In this document: positions 37,626 through 45,279 of the stretch, piece by piece
Position numbering within the stretch: the first letter of the stretch is position 1
Layout of the letters: each line of letters begins with the position of its first letter
Origin: Flexibacter flexilis DSM 6793
GTDB lineage: Bacteria; Bacteroidota; Bacteroidia; Cytophagales; Flexibacteraceae
Length of the DNA stretch: 64,000 bases
Assembly: GCF_900112255.1 (NCBI RefSeq)
Contig: NZ_FOLE01000009.1
Coordinates: 62,001-126,000 of the forward strand
Direction of reading: 5' to 3'
Translations under genes and position numbers: made by a program
Notes under the pieces: model-generated
The model's input: the letters and a program-made list of their open reading frames with translations, nothing else
Database searches by the model: none
What the model was told of the DNA's origin: nothing

Positions 37626-38300
37626 ATGTTGTTAATATCAATTTTGTTGTCTATGCAGTCGGTTTTCATGAAAGCCCAAGACAGTGGCTGGTATCCCGAA
37701 TTTTTAGAACCAGTGGTTGAGCAAGTCGCACAGGCCGCTCCCGCCCAACAACATTTGCAAGTGTTAGACATCGGCACGGGGCCGGGCAAATTGCCCGAAA
37801 TGCTTATCCGAAAAGACACGAGTTTGCACATTACGGGCATCGACATAGATACGGGCATGATAGATGCCGCACGCCAAAGATTGCAACACAAAAACGTGCG
37901 ATTTGAATACGAAAAAATAAATGCGCCGCTGGATTTTGCAGACCAACAATACGATGTAGTAACGTTTTGTTCGGTGCTTTTTTTGGTAGATGATTCGGTC
38001 AAAAATTTACTTATGAACGAGGCTTTACGAGTGTTAAAACCCAACGGAAAAATAATTGTACTGACACCTTCTGGCGAACGTTCTTTTTTGTCGGCATTTG
38101 CAGAAGTTTGGCGATTTCCGTTTACGGCCTATAACTGGACATTTTTGATTTGGCGTGCTTTTACGTCGCACCGTGGAAGTGGTTGGCAAAAAACTAAATG
38201 GCTCGAAAATTATGCCAAACAAAAAAAATTAAACTACCAAACATCTCTTGTATTTAATCAAAATTCATCTTTAGAAATTATTACTAAATCATCAAATTAA
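37626..38300 (+). CDS. Class I SAM-dependent methyltransferase
   Basis: A methyltransferase of about 224 residues from ATG 37626. The SAM-binding motif I is LQVLDIGTGPGKLPEMLI, the acidic loop after strand 2 is ITGIDIDTGMIDAAR, motif IV is YDVVTFCSVLFLVDD, and RVLKPNGKIIVLTP is the post-I region; this is the Methyltransf_11/25 type. The start is uncertain: a GTG at 37581 or ATGs at 37653 and 37668 are also in frame, and the family motif only needs the last. The substrate is unknown. It lies within the Rrf2-DoxX group. Confidence 0.88.
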   Translation: MLLISILLSMQSVFMKAQDSGWYPEFLEPVVEQVAQAAPAQQHLQVLDIGTGPGKLPEMLIRKDTSLHITGIDIDTGMIDAARQRLQHKNVRFEYEKINAPLDFADQQYDVVTFCSVLFLVDDSVKNLLMNEALRVLKPNGKIIVLTPSGERSFLSAFAEVWRFPFTAYNWTFLIWRAFTSHRGSGWQKTKWLENYAKQKKLNYQTSLVFNQNSSLEIITKSSN

Positions 38301-38332
38301 AATAATTTTTAACACTTAAATTTTATACTAAA

Positions 38333-38686
38333 ATGAACACTACACTTTGGATTATTCAGGCAGTTTTGGCCGCTGTATTTTTTATGTCTGGTACGGTTGT
38401 GTATTTGATGCGCGACAAATTAAAAAGCAAAATGACTTGGCTTACAGCATATTCGTCAAGCATGGTTTTGGTGATTTGTTTATCAAAAATAGCAGGTGCA
38501 ATTGGTCTTATTTTGCCACTATATCTGGGCATTGCAACCATACTTACGCCGCTTGCCGCTGTGGGACTTGCTATTGTCATGGCCTTGGCTTTTGCGTATC
38601 ACTTACAGCATAAAGAGTACAAAGATGTACCAGCTACTGTTTTGTTTTTTGCCTTGTCTTTGTTTGTGGCTTATGGCCGTTTCTAA
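38333..38686 (+). CDS. DoxX-like family membrane protein
   Basis: A 117-residue protein with four hydrophobic helices (about residues 5-25, 42-62, 64-85 and 97-115). The pattern IQAVLAAVFFMSGTVVYLM near the start and KIAGAIGLILPL in the middle fit the DoxX-like family. Function is not defined; relatives are often linked to redox stress. It begins 32 bp after the methyltransferase gene and is likely in the same transcript. Confidence 0.87.
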   Translation: MNTTLWIIQAVLAAVFFMSGTVVYLMRDKLKSKMTWLTAYSSSMVLVICLSKIAGAIGLILPLYLGIATILTPLAAVGLAIVMALAFAYHLQHKEYKDVPATVLFFALSLFVAYGRF

Positions 38687-38728
38687 AAAATAAATCAAAA
38701 ATTATTCACTTATAAAACTTCTAATAAA

Positions 38729-39325
38729 ATGAAAAAAACAATTAAATTTTTCGCTATTATTTTTGCTATTTTGGTAGGTTTTACGGCTAATGCACAAGAA
38801 AAAACTACAGAAAATAAAACGACTTATTCGGTGGAAATCGACCCGATGACTTATGCGTTCAAAGGCTACGCGGTACACGTGCGCATTAAGCCCAAAAACA
38901 GCAAACGTCTGTTGTTGGGTGCGGGTACTTACGCGATGACTTATCCCGACTTTTTGGTAAATATGGAGTCGGCCAACAAAGACAAAGGCTGGAACGTGCG
39001 CATTACGAGTGCTTACTCGTTTTTCAGTGAATATTATTTCAAAGAAGCGAATAATAAGTGGTTTGTGGGCTTGCAAGGCGGTGTGCAAAACATCAAAATC
39101 AAGAACGATAACGTAGAAGGCCAAAGCGAAAAATACAGCAATATGCTCATTATGCCTTCTATCGGTTACAACTGGCGACCATTTGACAACGGATTTTATG
39201 TAAAGCCTTGGTTAGGATTGGGTTATACGTCTAAAGTTTCGGGAACAAACTCGATTGGCACTTACAAATACAAAATCAATCCGATGGTTAATTTCTTAAC
39301 TTTCCACGTAGGTTATACGTTCTAA
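38729..39325 (+). CDS. Exported beta-barrel-like protein of unknown function
   Basis: A 198-residue protein with a clear signal peptide (MKKTIKFFAIIFAILVGFTANAQ). The mature chain alternates polar and hydrophobic residues and ends TFHVGYTF, with a C-terminal Phe typical of outer-membrane barrels. I do not recognise a specific family. It is 42 bp after the DoxX-like gene and is followed by a hairpin terminator, so it may close the Rrf2-led transcript. Confidence 0.8.
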   Translation: MKKTIKFFAIIFAILVGFTANAQEKTTENKTTYSVEIDPMTYAFKGYAVHVRIKPKNSKRLLLGAGTYAMTYPDFLVNMESANKDKGWNVRITSAYSFFSEYYFKEANNKWFVGLQGGVQNIKIKNDNVEGQSEKYSNMLIMPSIGYNWRPFDNGFYVKPWLGLGYTSKVSGTNSIGTYKYKINPMVNFLTFHVGYTF

Positions 39326-39369
39326 AAGCATAGCTAAACCTGTTTCATATACACTTAATGTTGCTCTGG

Positions 39370-39408
39370 AAAAGTTGCTTTCGGTTATAAGAAAGCAACT
39401 TTTATTTT
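39370..39408 (+). terminator. Hairpin terminator
   Basis: AAAAGTTGCTTTC pairs perfectly with GAAAGCAACTTTT around an 8-nt loop, followed by an A/T-rich tract. Confidence 0.85.
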
Positions 39409-39508
39409 TATTATCATTTTTAATATAAAAATAGTTAAAAAATAAGGTTGATTTGTTTAAAGTAAGATTTGGTAAATTCAAAAGCCTGATTGGTAAAGTT
39501 GATGTAAG

Positions 39509-39535
39509 TTGTACGCAAAATGCAGTATAGTTTTG
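39509..39535 (+). promoter_or_regulatory. Candidate promoter for the 39554 gene
   Basis: TTG at 39509-39511 and TAGTTTTG at 39528-39535, spaced 16 nt, 18 bp before the start codon. The layout is identical to the candidate promoter at 19494-19520. Confidence 0.5.
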
Positions 39536-39553
39536 CCTCAAATTAAAACAATC

Positions 39554-40807
39554 ATGAAAAGAAAAGTATATGTATCGGTTGCGCTTATCGCAGCCCTTCA
39601 GATAGGCGTAGCCACTAACGCCCATGCACAATTAGGCAAACTTTTGAACAAAGTAGCAGAGAAAACATTGGGTACTCCCGAAGGCGACGCGGCCAAAGCC
39701 TTGAAGCCAAACAAAAAACAACAAAAAGAACTGGACGAAGATTTGGCAGACGAAACGCTTGAAAAACGTACAGATTTGAAGAAAGATGCCAAAGGTCGCA
39801 GCGGAATTTATTATTTCTCGCAGCCAGTAGCCGCCATGACAGATGATGAGCAAGACGGCAGAATGATTGCTAAAATCTATTTGGAGTTTTCGGACAAAGA
39901 TAAAAATGCAAAAGTACATACGCGCTATGAGCAACTAACCGACCGCAGTAAAAAAGTGCCTTTGATGGGTTGGTCGTTTCCGAGCTCTATCGCCGCTTCT
40001 GAAAAAGATAAATACTATACGGCCATGATGAATATTGGCAAAATCTTTTTGCGTGAGGCTTATGGCGTAAGAAACATGAAATATCCTCATTTTGCAGGAA
40101 AAGGCGAATCGCTTTCGGACGGCGTGGAATATGTAAGTCCACAAGGTTTGTTTGAGTTGGAACCAGGTTTGTTTTATATCTCGAATGAGCCTTATGCGGC
40201 TTCTAATATGGGCGTATATGGCCACAATTTGCCCGAAACGCAGATGTATTTGTTTATGTACAAAAAAGGAATGGACGCTAAAATAAAAGATTATCCGATT
40301 TCGCGCATTAAGCAAATGTACGAAAAGCGCATGGACGAAATCGAGAAGAATTATAGCAAAGAGAATCAGAAGGTTAATGCGAATTATCAGCTAAAACCAA
40401 CGACGATTACTTCCGTGCCGAAAGATGAATACGAGGCCGCCAAAGAGCAGTTCGCAAACTTTATCGTCAATCCTGCGGTAAAAAATCTTAACCCTGATTT
40501 AAAATACAAGTTTGTGTATGCCTACCCATTGGAAAAATGGATTAGTATGTACGTGGATAAAGTAATTAATGGTTCGGTACAAAAAACCACCGAGAGCCGC
40601 CGTAAAACGTATGTGGTGGTTTGCACTGACCAAACGGGCAAATATTGGACTACACAATATTTATTGGTGGAAAAAGCACCAGTGGGTGTGTATTTCGAGG
40701 AGCGTTGGAGCGACGATTATGATTATTTGGTAGCCAATACGTCTATTCCTGTGGCCATTAGCAAACAAAACGCCCTGAAATATCAAGGCAAATTGACTGT
40801 GAAATAA
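39554..40807 (+). CDS. Exported protein of unknown function
   Basis: A 417-residue protein with a signal peptide that ends at HAQ, followed by LGKLLNKVAEKTLG. I do not recognise a family. The start at 39554 is chosen because the signal peptide begins there; the upstream in-frame residues would spoil it. The rest is soluble-looking, with a charged helix (KQMYEKRMDEIEKNYSKEN) near the middle. The same opening (AQLG followed by a Lys-rich helix) occurs in the secreted protein at 60916, so both may share a targeting or folding feature. Confidence 0.75.
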   Translation: MKRKVYVSVALIAALQIGVATNAHAQLGKLLNKVAEKTLGTPEGDAAKALKPNKKQQKELDEDLADETLEKRTDLKKDAKGRSGIYYFSQPVAAMTDDEQDGRMIAKIYLEFSDKDKNAKVHTRYEQLTDRSKKVPLMGWSFPSSIAASEKDKYYTAMMNIGKIFLREAYGVRNMKYPHFAGKGESLSDGVEYVSPQGLFELEPGLFYISNEPYAASNMGVYGHNLPETQMYLFMYKKGMDAKIKDYPISRIKQMYEKRMDEIEKNYSKENQKVNANYQLKPTTITSVPKDEYEAAKEQFANFIVNPAVKNLNPDLKYKFVYAYPLEKWISMYVDKVINGSVQKTTESRRKTYVVVCTDQTGKYWTTQYLLVEKAPVGVYFEERWSDDYDYLVANTSIPVAISKQNALKYQGKLTVK

Positions 40808-40855
40808 ACTATACTTTCATACCCTTTATTTTTATTACAAAAACTATTTTATTTT

Positions 40856-41860
40856 ATGAAAAAGACAATTTTAAGCTTGCTTTCAGCAGCTACTCTATTT
40901 GTATGCGCACCTGCGCAAGTTTGGGCGAATAATGCTTTCGCGCCACAAGAAATGTATAGTATTAATGCGACTTCTGTTATTGCTGGCATATCTGCTTCTA
41001 ATATTAGAGCAACGAGTGCTGCTGTAAATATTGATTTTAGTGCTCCATCAGGAAATACAAGTGTTGTAGTGCGTTATGGAACGGGCTCGCTTGTTGCAGG
41101 ATCTGCTCCTCTAACAGTTTTAAGCAGCGGAGCGGGGATTTTTAGCCGACGAATTACGCTTAGTAATCTTACTCCAAACACCGTTTATTATTATAAATTT
41201 GAAGTTACAGATGCGAATGGACTTATAGTAAATTCTGCTACCAAATCATTTAAAACGGCACTTGCTGTGCCTACTATATCAAATCTGGTGGTTAGTAGTA
41301 TTACAGACAATAGTGCAATTATTAATGCTTCTGTAAATCCTCAAAATAGCATTGCTACATTTTACATTGATTATGGTACAAGTAGCTTGAATTTGTATAA
41401 TACGGTTAACCTAACAACTCAAATAGGCAATAATACCGCGAATTTTTCAAAATTATTAACAGGATTAAAATATAACACGACTTATTACTATCAAATCAGA
41501 GTTGAATATAGTGCAGAAAGAGATTGTGGGATAATTACCGCCACTTCTCCTATTAGCTCTTTTACAACTCTTGATCTTACGCCTGTCCCTCCAGTTCCCC
41601 CAGATCCAGAATTTCCAGGAAGATTCGGTACAGGAAAATCAGAGAATGTCTCTGTTTTCCCGAACCCCGTAACAGATGTTTTGAATGTAGTGGTAGAAGA
41701 TGATATCATTTTTGTAGAAGTAGTGGATCGGCAAGGAAAGACGCGCGTAGTATCTAAAACATCTCAGGTCAATGTTAGTCATTTGGCCGCAGGAACTTAT
41801 TTGGTTCGTGTAACGGATAAAAACGGCAAAATTTCTACGCAGAAATTCAATAAACAATAG
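40856..41860 (+). CDS. Secreted protein with fibronectin III-like domains and T9SS sorting domain
   Basis: A 334-residue exported protein. After the signal peptide (ending near VWA) come two Fn3-like repeats, each closing with a motif such as LTPNTVYYYKFEVTD and LKYNTTYYYQIRVEY. A Pro-rich linker (PVPPVPPDPEFPGRFG) leads to a type A C-terminal sorting domain, with VFPNPVTDVLNV and LAAGTYLVRVTDKNGK. This predicts export through the type IX system and attachment to the cell surface. Codon use is more A/T-rich, with more AGA, than the genes around it, which suggests a different history. Confidence 0.88.
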   Translation: MKKTILSLLSAATLFVCAPAQVWANNAFAPQEMYSINATSVIAGISASNIRATSAAVNIDFSAPSGNTSVVVRYGTGSLVAGSAPLTVLSSGAGIFSRRITLSNLTPNTVYYYKFEVTDANGLIVNSATKSFKTALAVPTISNLVVSSITDNSAIINASVNPQNSIATFYIDYGTSSLNLYNTVNLTTQIGNNTANFSKLLTGLKYNTTYYYQIRVEYSAERDCGIITATSPISSFTTLDLTPVPPVPPDPEFPGRFGTGKSENVSVFPNPVTDVLNVVVEDDIIFVEVVDRQGKTRVVSKTSQVNVSHLAAGTYLVRVTDKNGKISTQKFNKQ

Positions 41861-41936
41861 GGTTTCTTTTTCCTTAGAAAATACCGATTTTTGCACAAAA
41901 TTTCTGGTAACTTTTTAACAAAAAAACAAACCCATC

Positions 41937-42146
41937 ATGGAAGTAAGAGATAGCAACGGCACTTTGTTGCAAGAAGGCGATTCGGTACACGTAATCAAGG
42001 ATTTGAAAGTGAAAGGCTCTTCGGCGGTGATCAAACGCGGAAAAGTAGTAAAAAACATCAGCCTAACGAACAATCCTGAAGAGGTGGAAGGCCGTGTGGA
42101 CAAAGTACAAATGGTTCTGAAAACTTGCTTCCTGAAGAAAGTATAG
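41937..42146 (+). CDS. YjdM/PhnA-like C-terminal domain protein
   Basis: A 69-residue stand-alone version of the PhnA/YjdM C-terminal domain: VRDSNGTLLQEGDSVHVIKDLKVKG (written here in part as EVRDSNGTLLQEGDSV) and KRGKVVKNI are the family core, an SH3-like barrel. The N-terminal zinc ribbon of longer YjdM proteins is absent. The molecular role is unknown. A perfect hairpin terminator follows 25 bp later. Confidence 0.85.
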   Translation: MEVRDSNGTLLQEGDSVHVIKDLKVKGSSAVIKRGKVVKNISLTNNPEEVEGRVDKVQMVLKTCFLKKV

Positions 42147-42171
42147 TTTATTAATGTATATAGTTTGAATA

Positions 42172-42208
42172 CAAGCGGCGCAACCATTGGTTGCGCCGCT
42201 TGTTTGTT
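42172..42208. terminator. Strong hairpin terminator
   Basis: CAAGCGGCGCAACC (42172-42185) pairs perfectly with GGTTGCGCCGCTTG (42189-42202) around a 3-nt loop, with T residues after. It lies between the convergent YjdM-like and cmk genes. Confidence 0.92.
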
Positions 42209-42226
42209 TATACCCAAAAGAAAGAT

Positions 42227-42922
42227 TTAAGCCCTGCCTTCCAGTACCAAGATTTCCGAAACGGCCATATTCACCACAATTTCTACTTGTTCTTCGAGGG
42301 TGATGTAGCTGCTATCCAGCAAATAAGCATCTTGTGCACGCACCAACGGGCTTTCTTTGCGCGTAGTGTCCAGATGGTCGCGGTGTTCCAGATTCTTGAC
42401 AATATCCTCCAGATTCACCATTTGTTTTTTCTCCAACAGTTCTTGTTGGCGGCGTACGGCACGAACCTGCATATCTGCTTCCATAAATATTTTAAGCTCG
42501 GCATCAGGGAATACCATTGTCCCGATGTCGCGGCCGTCCATGACAATGCCCCGCTTTTTGCCCATACGTTGCTGTTGAGCTACCATCGCGTGACGCACTT
42601 GCGGCAAGGCACTTACTTCGCTTACCTGCTCAGAGATGTACATTTTGCGTATTTCATTTTCTACGTTTAGGCCGTTGAGGTACGTCTCATTTTGGTTGTT
42701 TTTGTCGTTGTGCCTAAATGTGATTTGAATTTCGTTGAGTGCTTTTTCCACCTCTTTTTCGTTGGTGATTTGCACGTGATTTTCCTTAAAATACAAAGTA
42801 ACTGCTCGGTACATCGCACCCGTATCAATGTAGGCATAGCCCATACGAGCCGCCACCATTTTGGCCGTGCTGCTTTTGCCGCAAGCCGAATAGCCATCTA
42901 TGGCAATGATTATCTTTCGCAT
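42227..42922 (-). CDS. cmk: Cytidylate kinase
   Basis: This enzyme phosphorylates CMP and dCMP with ATP for nucleotide supply. The 231-residue chain starts MRKIIIAIDG, with the P-loop GYSACGKS at 10-17, followed by AYIDTGAMYRAVTLY and the KKRGIVMDGRDIGTMVFPDA segment, which together are diagnostic of Cmk. The ATG at 42922 is chosen because the conserved kinase core begins there; the frame is open to 42985 without family character. It is the last gene of a minus-strand set with rfaD and a small lipoprotein. Confidence 0.95.
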   Translation of the reverse strand: MRKIIIAIDGYSACGKSSTAKMVAARMGYAYIDTGAMYRAVTLYFKENHVQITNEKEVEKALNEIQITFRHNDKNNQNETYLNGLNVENEIRKMYISEQVSEVSALPQVRHAMVAQQQRMGKKRGIVMDGRDIGTMVFPDAELKIFMEADMQVRAVRRQQELLEKKQMVNLEDIVKNLEHRDHLDTTRKESPLVRAQDAYLLDSSYITLEEQVEIVVNMAVSEILVLEGRA

Positions 42923-42963
42923 ATCGTTGGTTATAAGAACAAAAGTAATGTCATTAAAAAGTG

Positions 42964-43104
42964 CTAGCAGTCTTTTACGGGACAAGGAATCGGGCCTTTG
43001 CGCGGTTGACGGCGACCTCCTTTTCCTTTTTGACTGCTACAAGCCGCCAAACTAAATGCAGCACACAAAAGCATTATCCACACAAATTTTACGGATAGTT
43101 TCAT
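42964..43104 (-). CDS. Small 46-residue lipoprotein
   Basis: A short gene easily missed by ORF cut-offs. From ATG at 43104 to TAG at 42964-42966 it encodes 46 residues: a basic, hydrophobic start (MKLSVKFVWIMLLCAAFS), a clean lipobox LAAC with the lipidated C22, then a Lys/Arg/Gly-rich stretch (QKGKGGRRQPRKG) and an end with two more Cys (PIPCPVKDC). It starts 25 bp after rfaD and ends 41 bp before cmk, so it is probably co-transcribed. I do not recognise a family; the basic tail might bind peptidoglycan, LPS or nucleic acid, which is speculation. Confidence 0.75.
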   Translation of the reverse strand: MKLSVKFVWIMLLCAAFSLAACSSQKGKGGRRQPRKGPIPCPVKDC

Positions 43105-43129
43105 CGGTTTTACTATAATTTTTTAAGCA

Positions 43130-44095
43130 CTAATAATATTTCTCTGCCACCAAATAATTGGTTACATAATCGGCAACGCCTTCTTCCAACGTATGAAACG
43201 GTTTCTCATAACCAATGCTGCGCAACTTGCTCATATTGGCTTCCGTAAAATACTGGTATTTGTCCCGAATGTCGGCGGGCGTGTCCACAAAACTAATATT
43301 TTCGGCCACTTGCATCGCTTTAAATGTATTTTTCGCTAAGTCCAAGAATGTACGTGCCTTGCCACTGCCCAAGTTGTAAATCCCTGAGTTTTTGCGATGG
43401 TGCATCAAGAACATACACACTTCCACCAAGTCTTTCACGTACACGAAATCGCGCATTTGTTCGCCGTCGCGGTAGTCGGGGTTATGCGAACGGAACAGTT
43501 TCATTTCGCCGTTTTTCTTGATTTGTTGATAGGTGTGCCAGATCACCGAAGCCATGCGGCCTTTGTGATATTCGTTAGGTCCATATACGTTAAAAAACTT
43601 TAATCCTGCCCAGAAAAATGGCTTTTCGGCTTGCGTCAAAGCCCATTTATCAAAATCATTTTTAGAATCGCCGTAAGGGTTCAACGGTTTAAGTTGTGGA
43701 ATAATCGCTTCGTTGTCGTCGTAGCCGTGTTCGCCCAAGCCGTAAGTTGCCGCTGACGAGGCATACACCAACGGAATTTGGTAGCGGCAACAAGCCTGCC
43801 AAACGGCCTGCGTGTAATGCAAGTTCAGTTTGTTAAATACCTCGCGGTCAAACTCTGTGGTGTCTGTACGTGCGCCGATATGGAAGATAAATTCTACTTC
43901 TTGTTGGTTGGCAGCCAGCCATTCCACGAACTGCTCACGCGGCACAAACGCTTTTATATTTTTATGTTCGTAATTGAGTTTTTTGGCCTCTTTTGAAAAA
44001 TCATCTACAGCCACAATCGCATTAAAGCCTTCTTTGTTAAGGCGGCCAATCAGTACACTACCAATAAAACCTGCTGCACCAGTTACTACTATCAT
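43130..44095 (-). CDS. rfaD: ADP-L-glycero-D-manno-heptose 6-epimerase
   Basis: A 321-residue extended SDR enzyme that makes the heptose precursor of lipopolysaccharide. The NAD site is VVTGAAGFIGS at the N-terminus. ADP-heptose epimerase features are FIFHIGARTDTTEFD, the active-site YGDSKNDFDKW with Tyr and Lys, and FFNVYGPNEYHKGRMASVI. Bacteroidota often carry this gene for inner-core or surface glycan. It is the first gene of the set with the small lipoprotein and cmk. Upstream is a 500-bp gap with three 21-bp repeats. Confidence 0.93.
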   Translation of the reverse strand: MIVVTGAAGFIGSVLIGRLNKEGFNAIVAVDDFSKEAKKLNYEHKNIKAFVPREQFVEWLAANQQEVEFIFHIGARTDTTEFDREVFNKLNLHYTQAVWQACCRYQIPLVYASSAATYGLGEHGYDDNEAIIPQLKPLNPYGDSKNDFDKWALTQAEKPFFWAGLKFFNVYGPNEYHKGRMASVIWHTYQQIKKNGEMKLFRSHNPDYRDGEQMRDFVYVKDLVEVCMFLMHHRKNSGIYNLGSGKARTFLDLAKNTFKAMQVAENISFVDTPADIRDKYQYFTEANMSKLRSIGYEKPFHTLEEGVADYVTNYLVAEKYY

Positions 44096-44351
44096 ATTTT
44101 TAGTAAAATGTTAGGCTTGCAATTTGGGAAATAATCTCTTAAAAATGGAATCTTGTACGGGTAAAATATCCATGCTCTTCTGGATCGGCTGCGCAAATAA
44201 AATACAACAATGGAGTAGGGGATTGCAGAAGAAATAGGCCTACCCAAAAGGTTCTTTACGATTGTTAAATCAATGCGAGGGAATGTTTTATTAGAATATT
44301 GCTTAAAACTACAAACAAACACGCACCCTTCTTTTACTTTTTTCCTACCTT

Positions 44352-44414
44352 TTTTATGTTTAGACGAATAACTTTTATGTTCGAACGAGTAATTTTTATT
44401 TTCGTACGGATAAT
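44352..44414. repeat. Three 21-bp direct repeats
   Basis: Units at 44352-44372, 44373-44393 and 44394-44414 fit the consensus TTTTATGTTCGAACGAATAA. Each differs from the others at a few positions only. The period is two helical turns of DNA, so a protein binding each unit would line up on one face. Confidence 0.8.
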
Positions 44415-44524
44415 AGTAACAATATTGGCTTTTTGTATTTCATTTAGGCGCATTGATAATGCTTTTAACGCTTAGGAAAATGCATAGGAACGTATTCTAT
44501 TAGCATTTTACGCCATACAAAAGC

Positions 44525-44573
44525 AAAACTCCCGACATACACGCCAATTAAGCAATGTACATCGGGAGTTTTT
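44525..44573 (-). terminator. Terminator for the outer-membrane protein gene
   Basis: AAAACTCCCGA pairs with TCGGGAGTTTT, with further partial pairing toward the loop. It is 20 bp beyond the stop codon of the minus-strand gene at 44593. Confidence 0.8.
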
Positions 44574-44592
44574 GTATGAGTAATAATACAAA

Positions 44593-45234
44593 TTAGAACT
44601 TCAAACCTGCTTCAATAGAAAGAAGTGATTGACCCAAGCGATAGGCTTTGCGAGAATCAGAATCTTTTACCATGTTCAATAAGCCGCGGTTGTAGCTCAA
44701 GCCCGTAAAGAATTTAGTAGATTCACTCAACTCCATTTCTATACCCGAACCCAAGAGCAAGCCTGCATCTACAGGCAAGAAATATTTCTCATCTGGTTTT
44801 GCTACTGTGCCTTCTTTTAGTTTTTCAGAAATTTTCACGTCAATCGTACCACCCAATTGGAAGTAAAGTTTCATACCGTCGTTCAGATCGTCGGTATAGA
44901 ATTTAAGACTCACTGGCAACTGAACAAATTGGTTGTTGTAAGCGACTTTAGTCGAACCGCCAGCCCAAGAGGCCTTAATACCAGCACGTTTGGCCGTGTA
45001 CCAAAGACCCGTAGAGAATGCAGCTCTTTCCGAAAAGAAATAGTCTGCCACTACACCTGCACTGAAACGCACGCCTGCACCATTATTGTCATAGCTAACG
45101 CCGTCATCGCTTTTCTTATCCGCCACACGGTTAAAAGCAATATTAGGAGCTACACGCAAACCGAATTTAAGTTGCGCAGATGCCGCATACGAAAGGCTCA
45201 TTAGCAAAGAAGCCATTAAGACGATTTTTTTCAT
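44593..45234 (-). CDS. Outer-membrane beta-barrel protein (porin-like family)
   Basis: A 213-residue exported protein. The signal peptide is MKKIVLMASLLMSLSYAASAQ, then LKFGLRVAPNIAFNRV, the common opening of Bacteroidota outer-membrane barrel domains (PorT or OMP_b-brl type), and it ends with LLSIEAGLKF. The start at 45234 is chosen over an ATG two codons earlier because it begins the usual MKK. A TAnnTTTG box (TAACTTTG, minus strand 45275-45268) lies 34 bp upstream. Function is unknown. Confidence 0.85.
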   Translation of the reverse strand: MKKIVLMASLLMSLSYAASAQLKFGLRVAPNIAFNRVADKKSDDGVSYDNNGAGVRFSAGVVADYFFSERAAFSTGLWYTAKRAGIKASWAGGSTKVAYNNQFVQLPVSLKFYTDDLNDGMKLYFQLGGTIDVKISEKLKEGTVAKPDEKYFLPVDAGLLLGSGIEMELSESTKFFTGLSYNRGLLNMVKDSDSRKAYRLGQSLLSIEAGLKF

Positions 45235-45279
45235 AAGCATTTTTTTTGTTAGAATTTAAAAATAAATCAAAGTTATAAA

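Larger units (their letters stand above)
44096..44592. other. Intergenic region upstream of rfaD
   Basis: These 497 bp hold three 21-bp direct repeats and a terminator, listed separately. No open frame was supported and no RNA gene was recognised. Confidence 0.6.
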
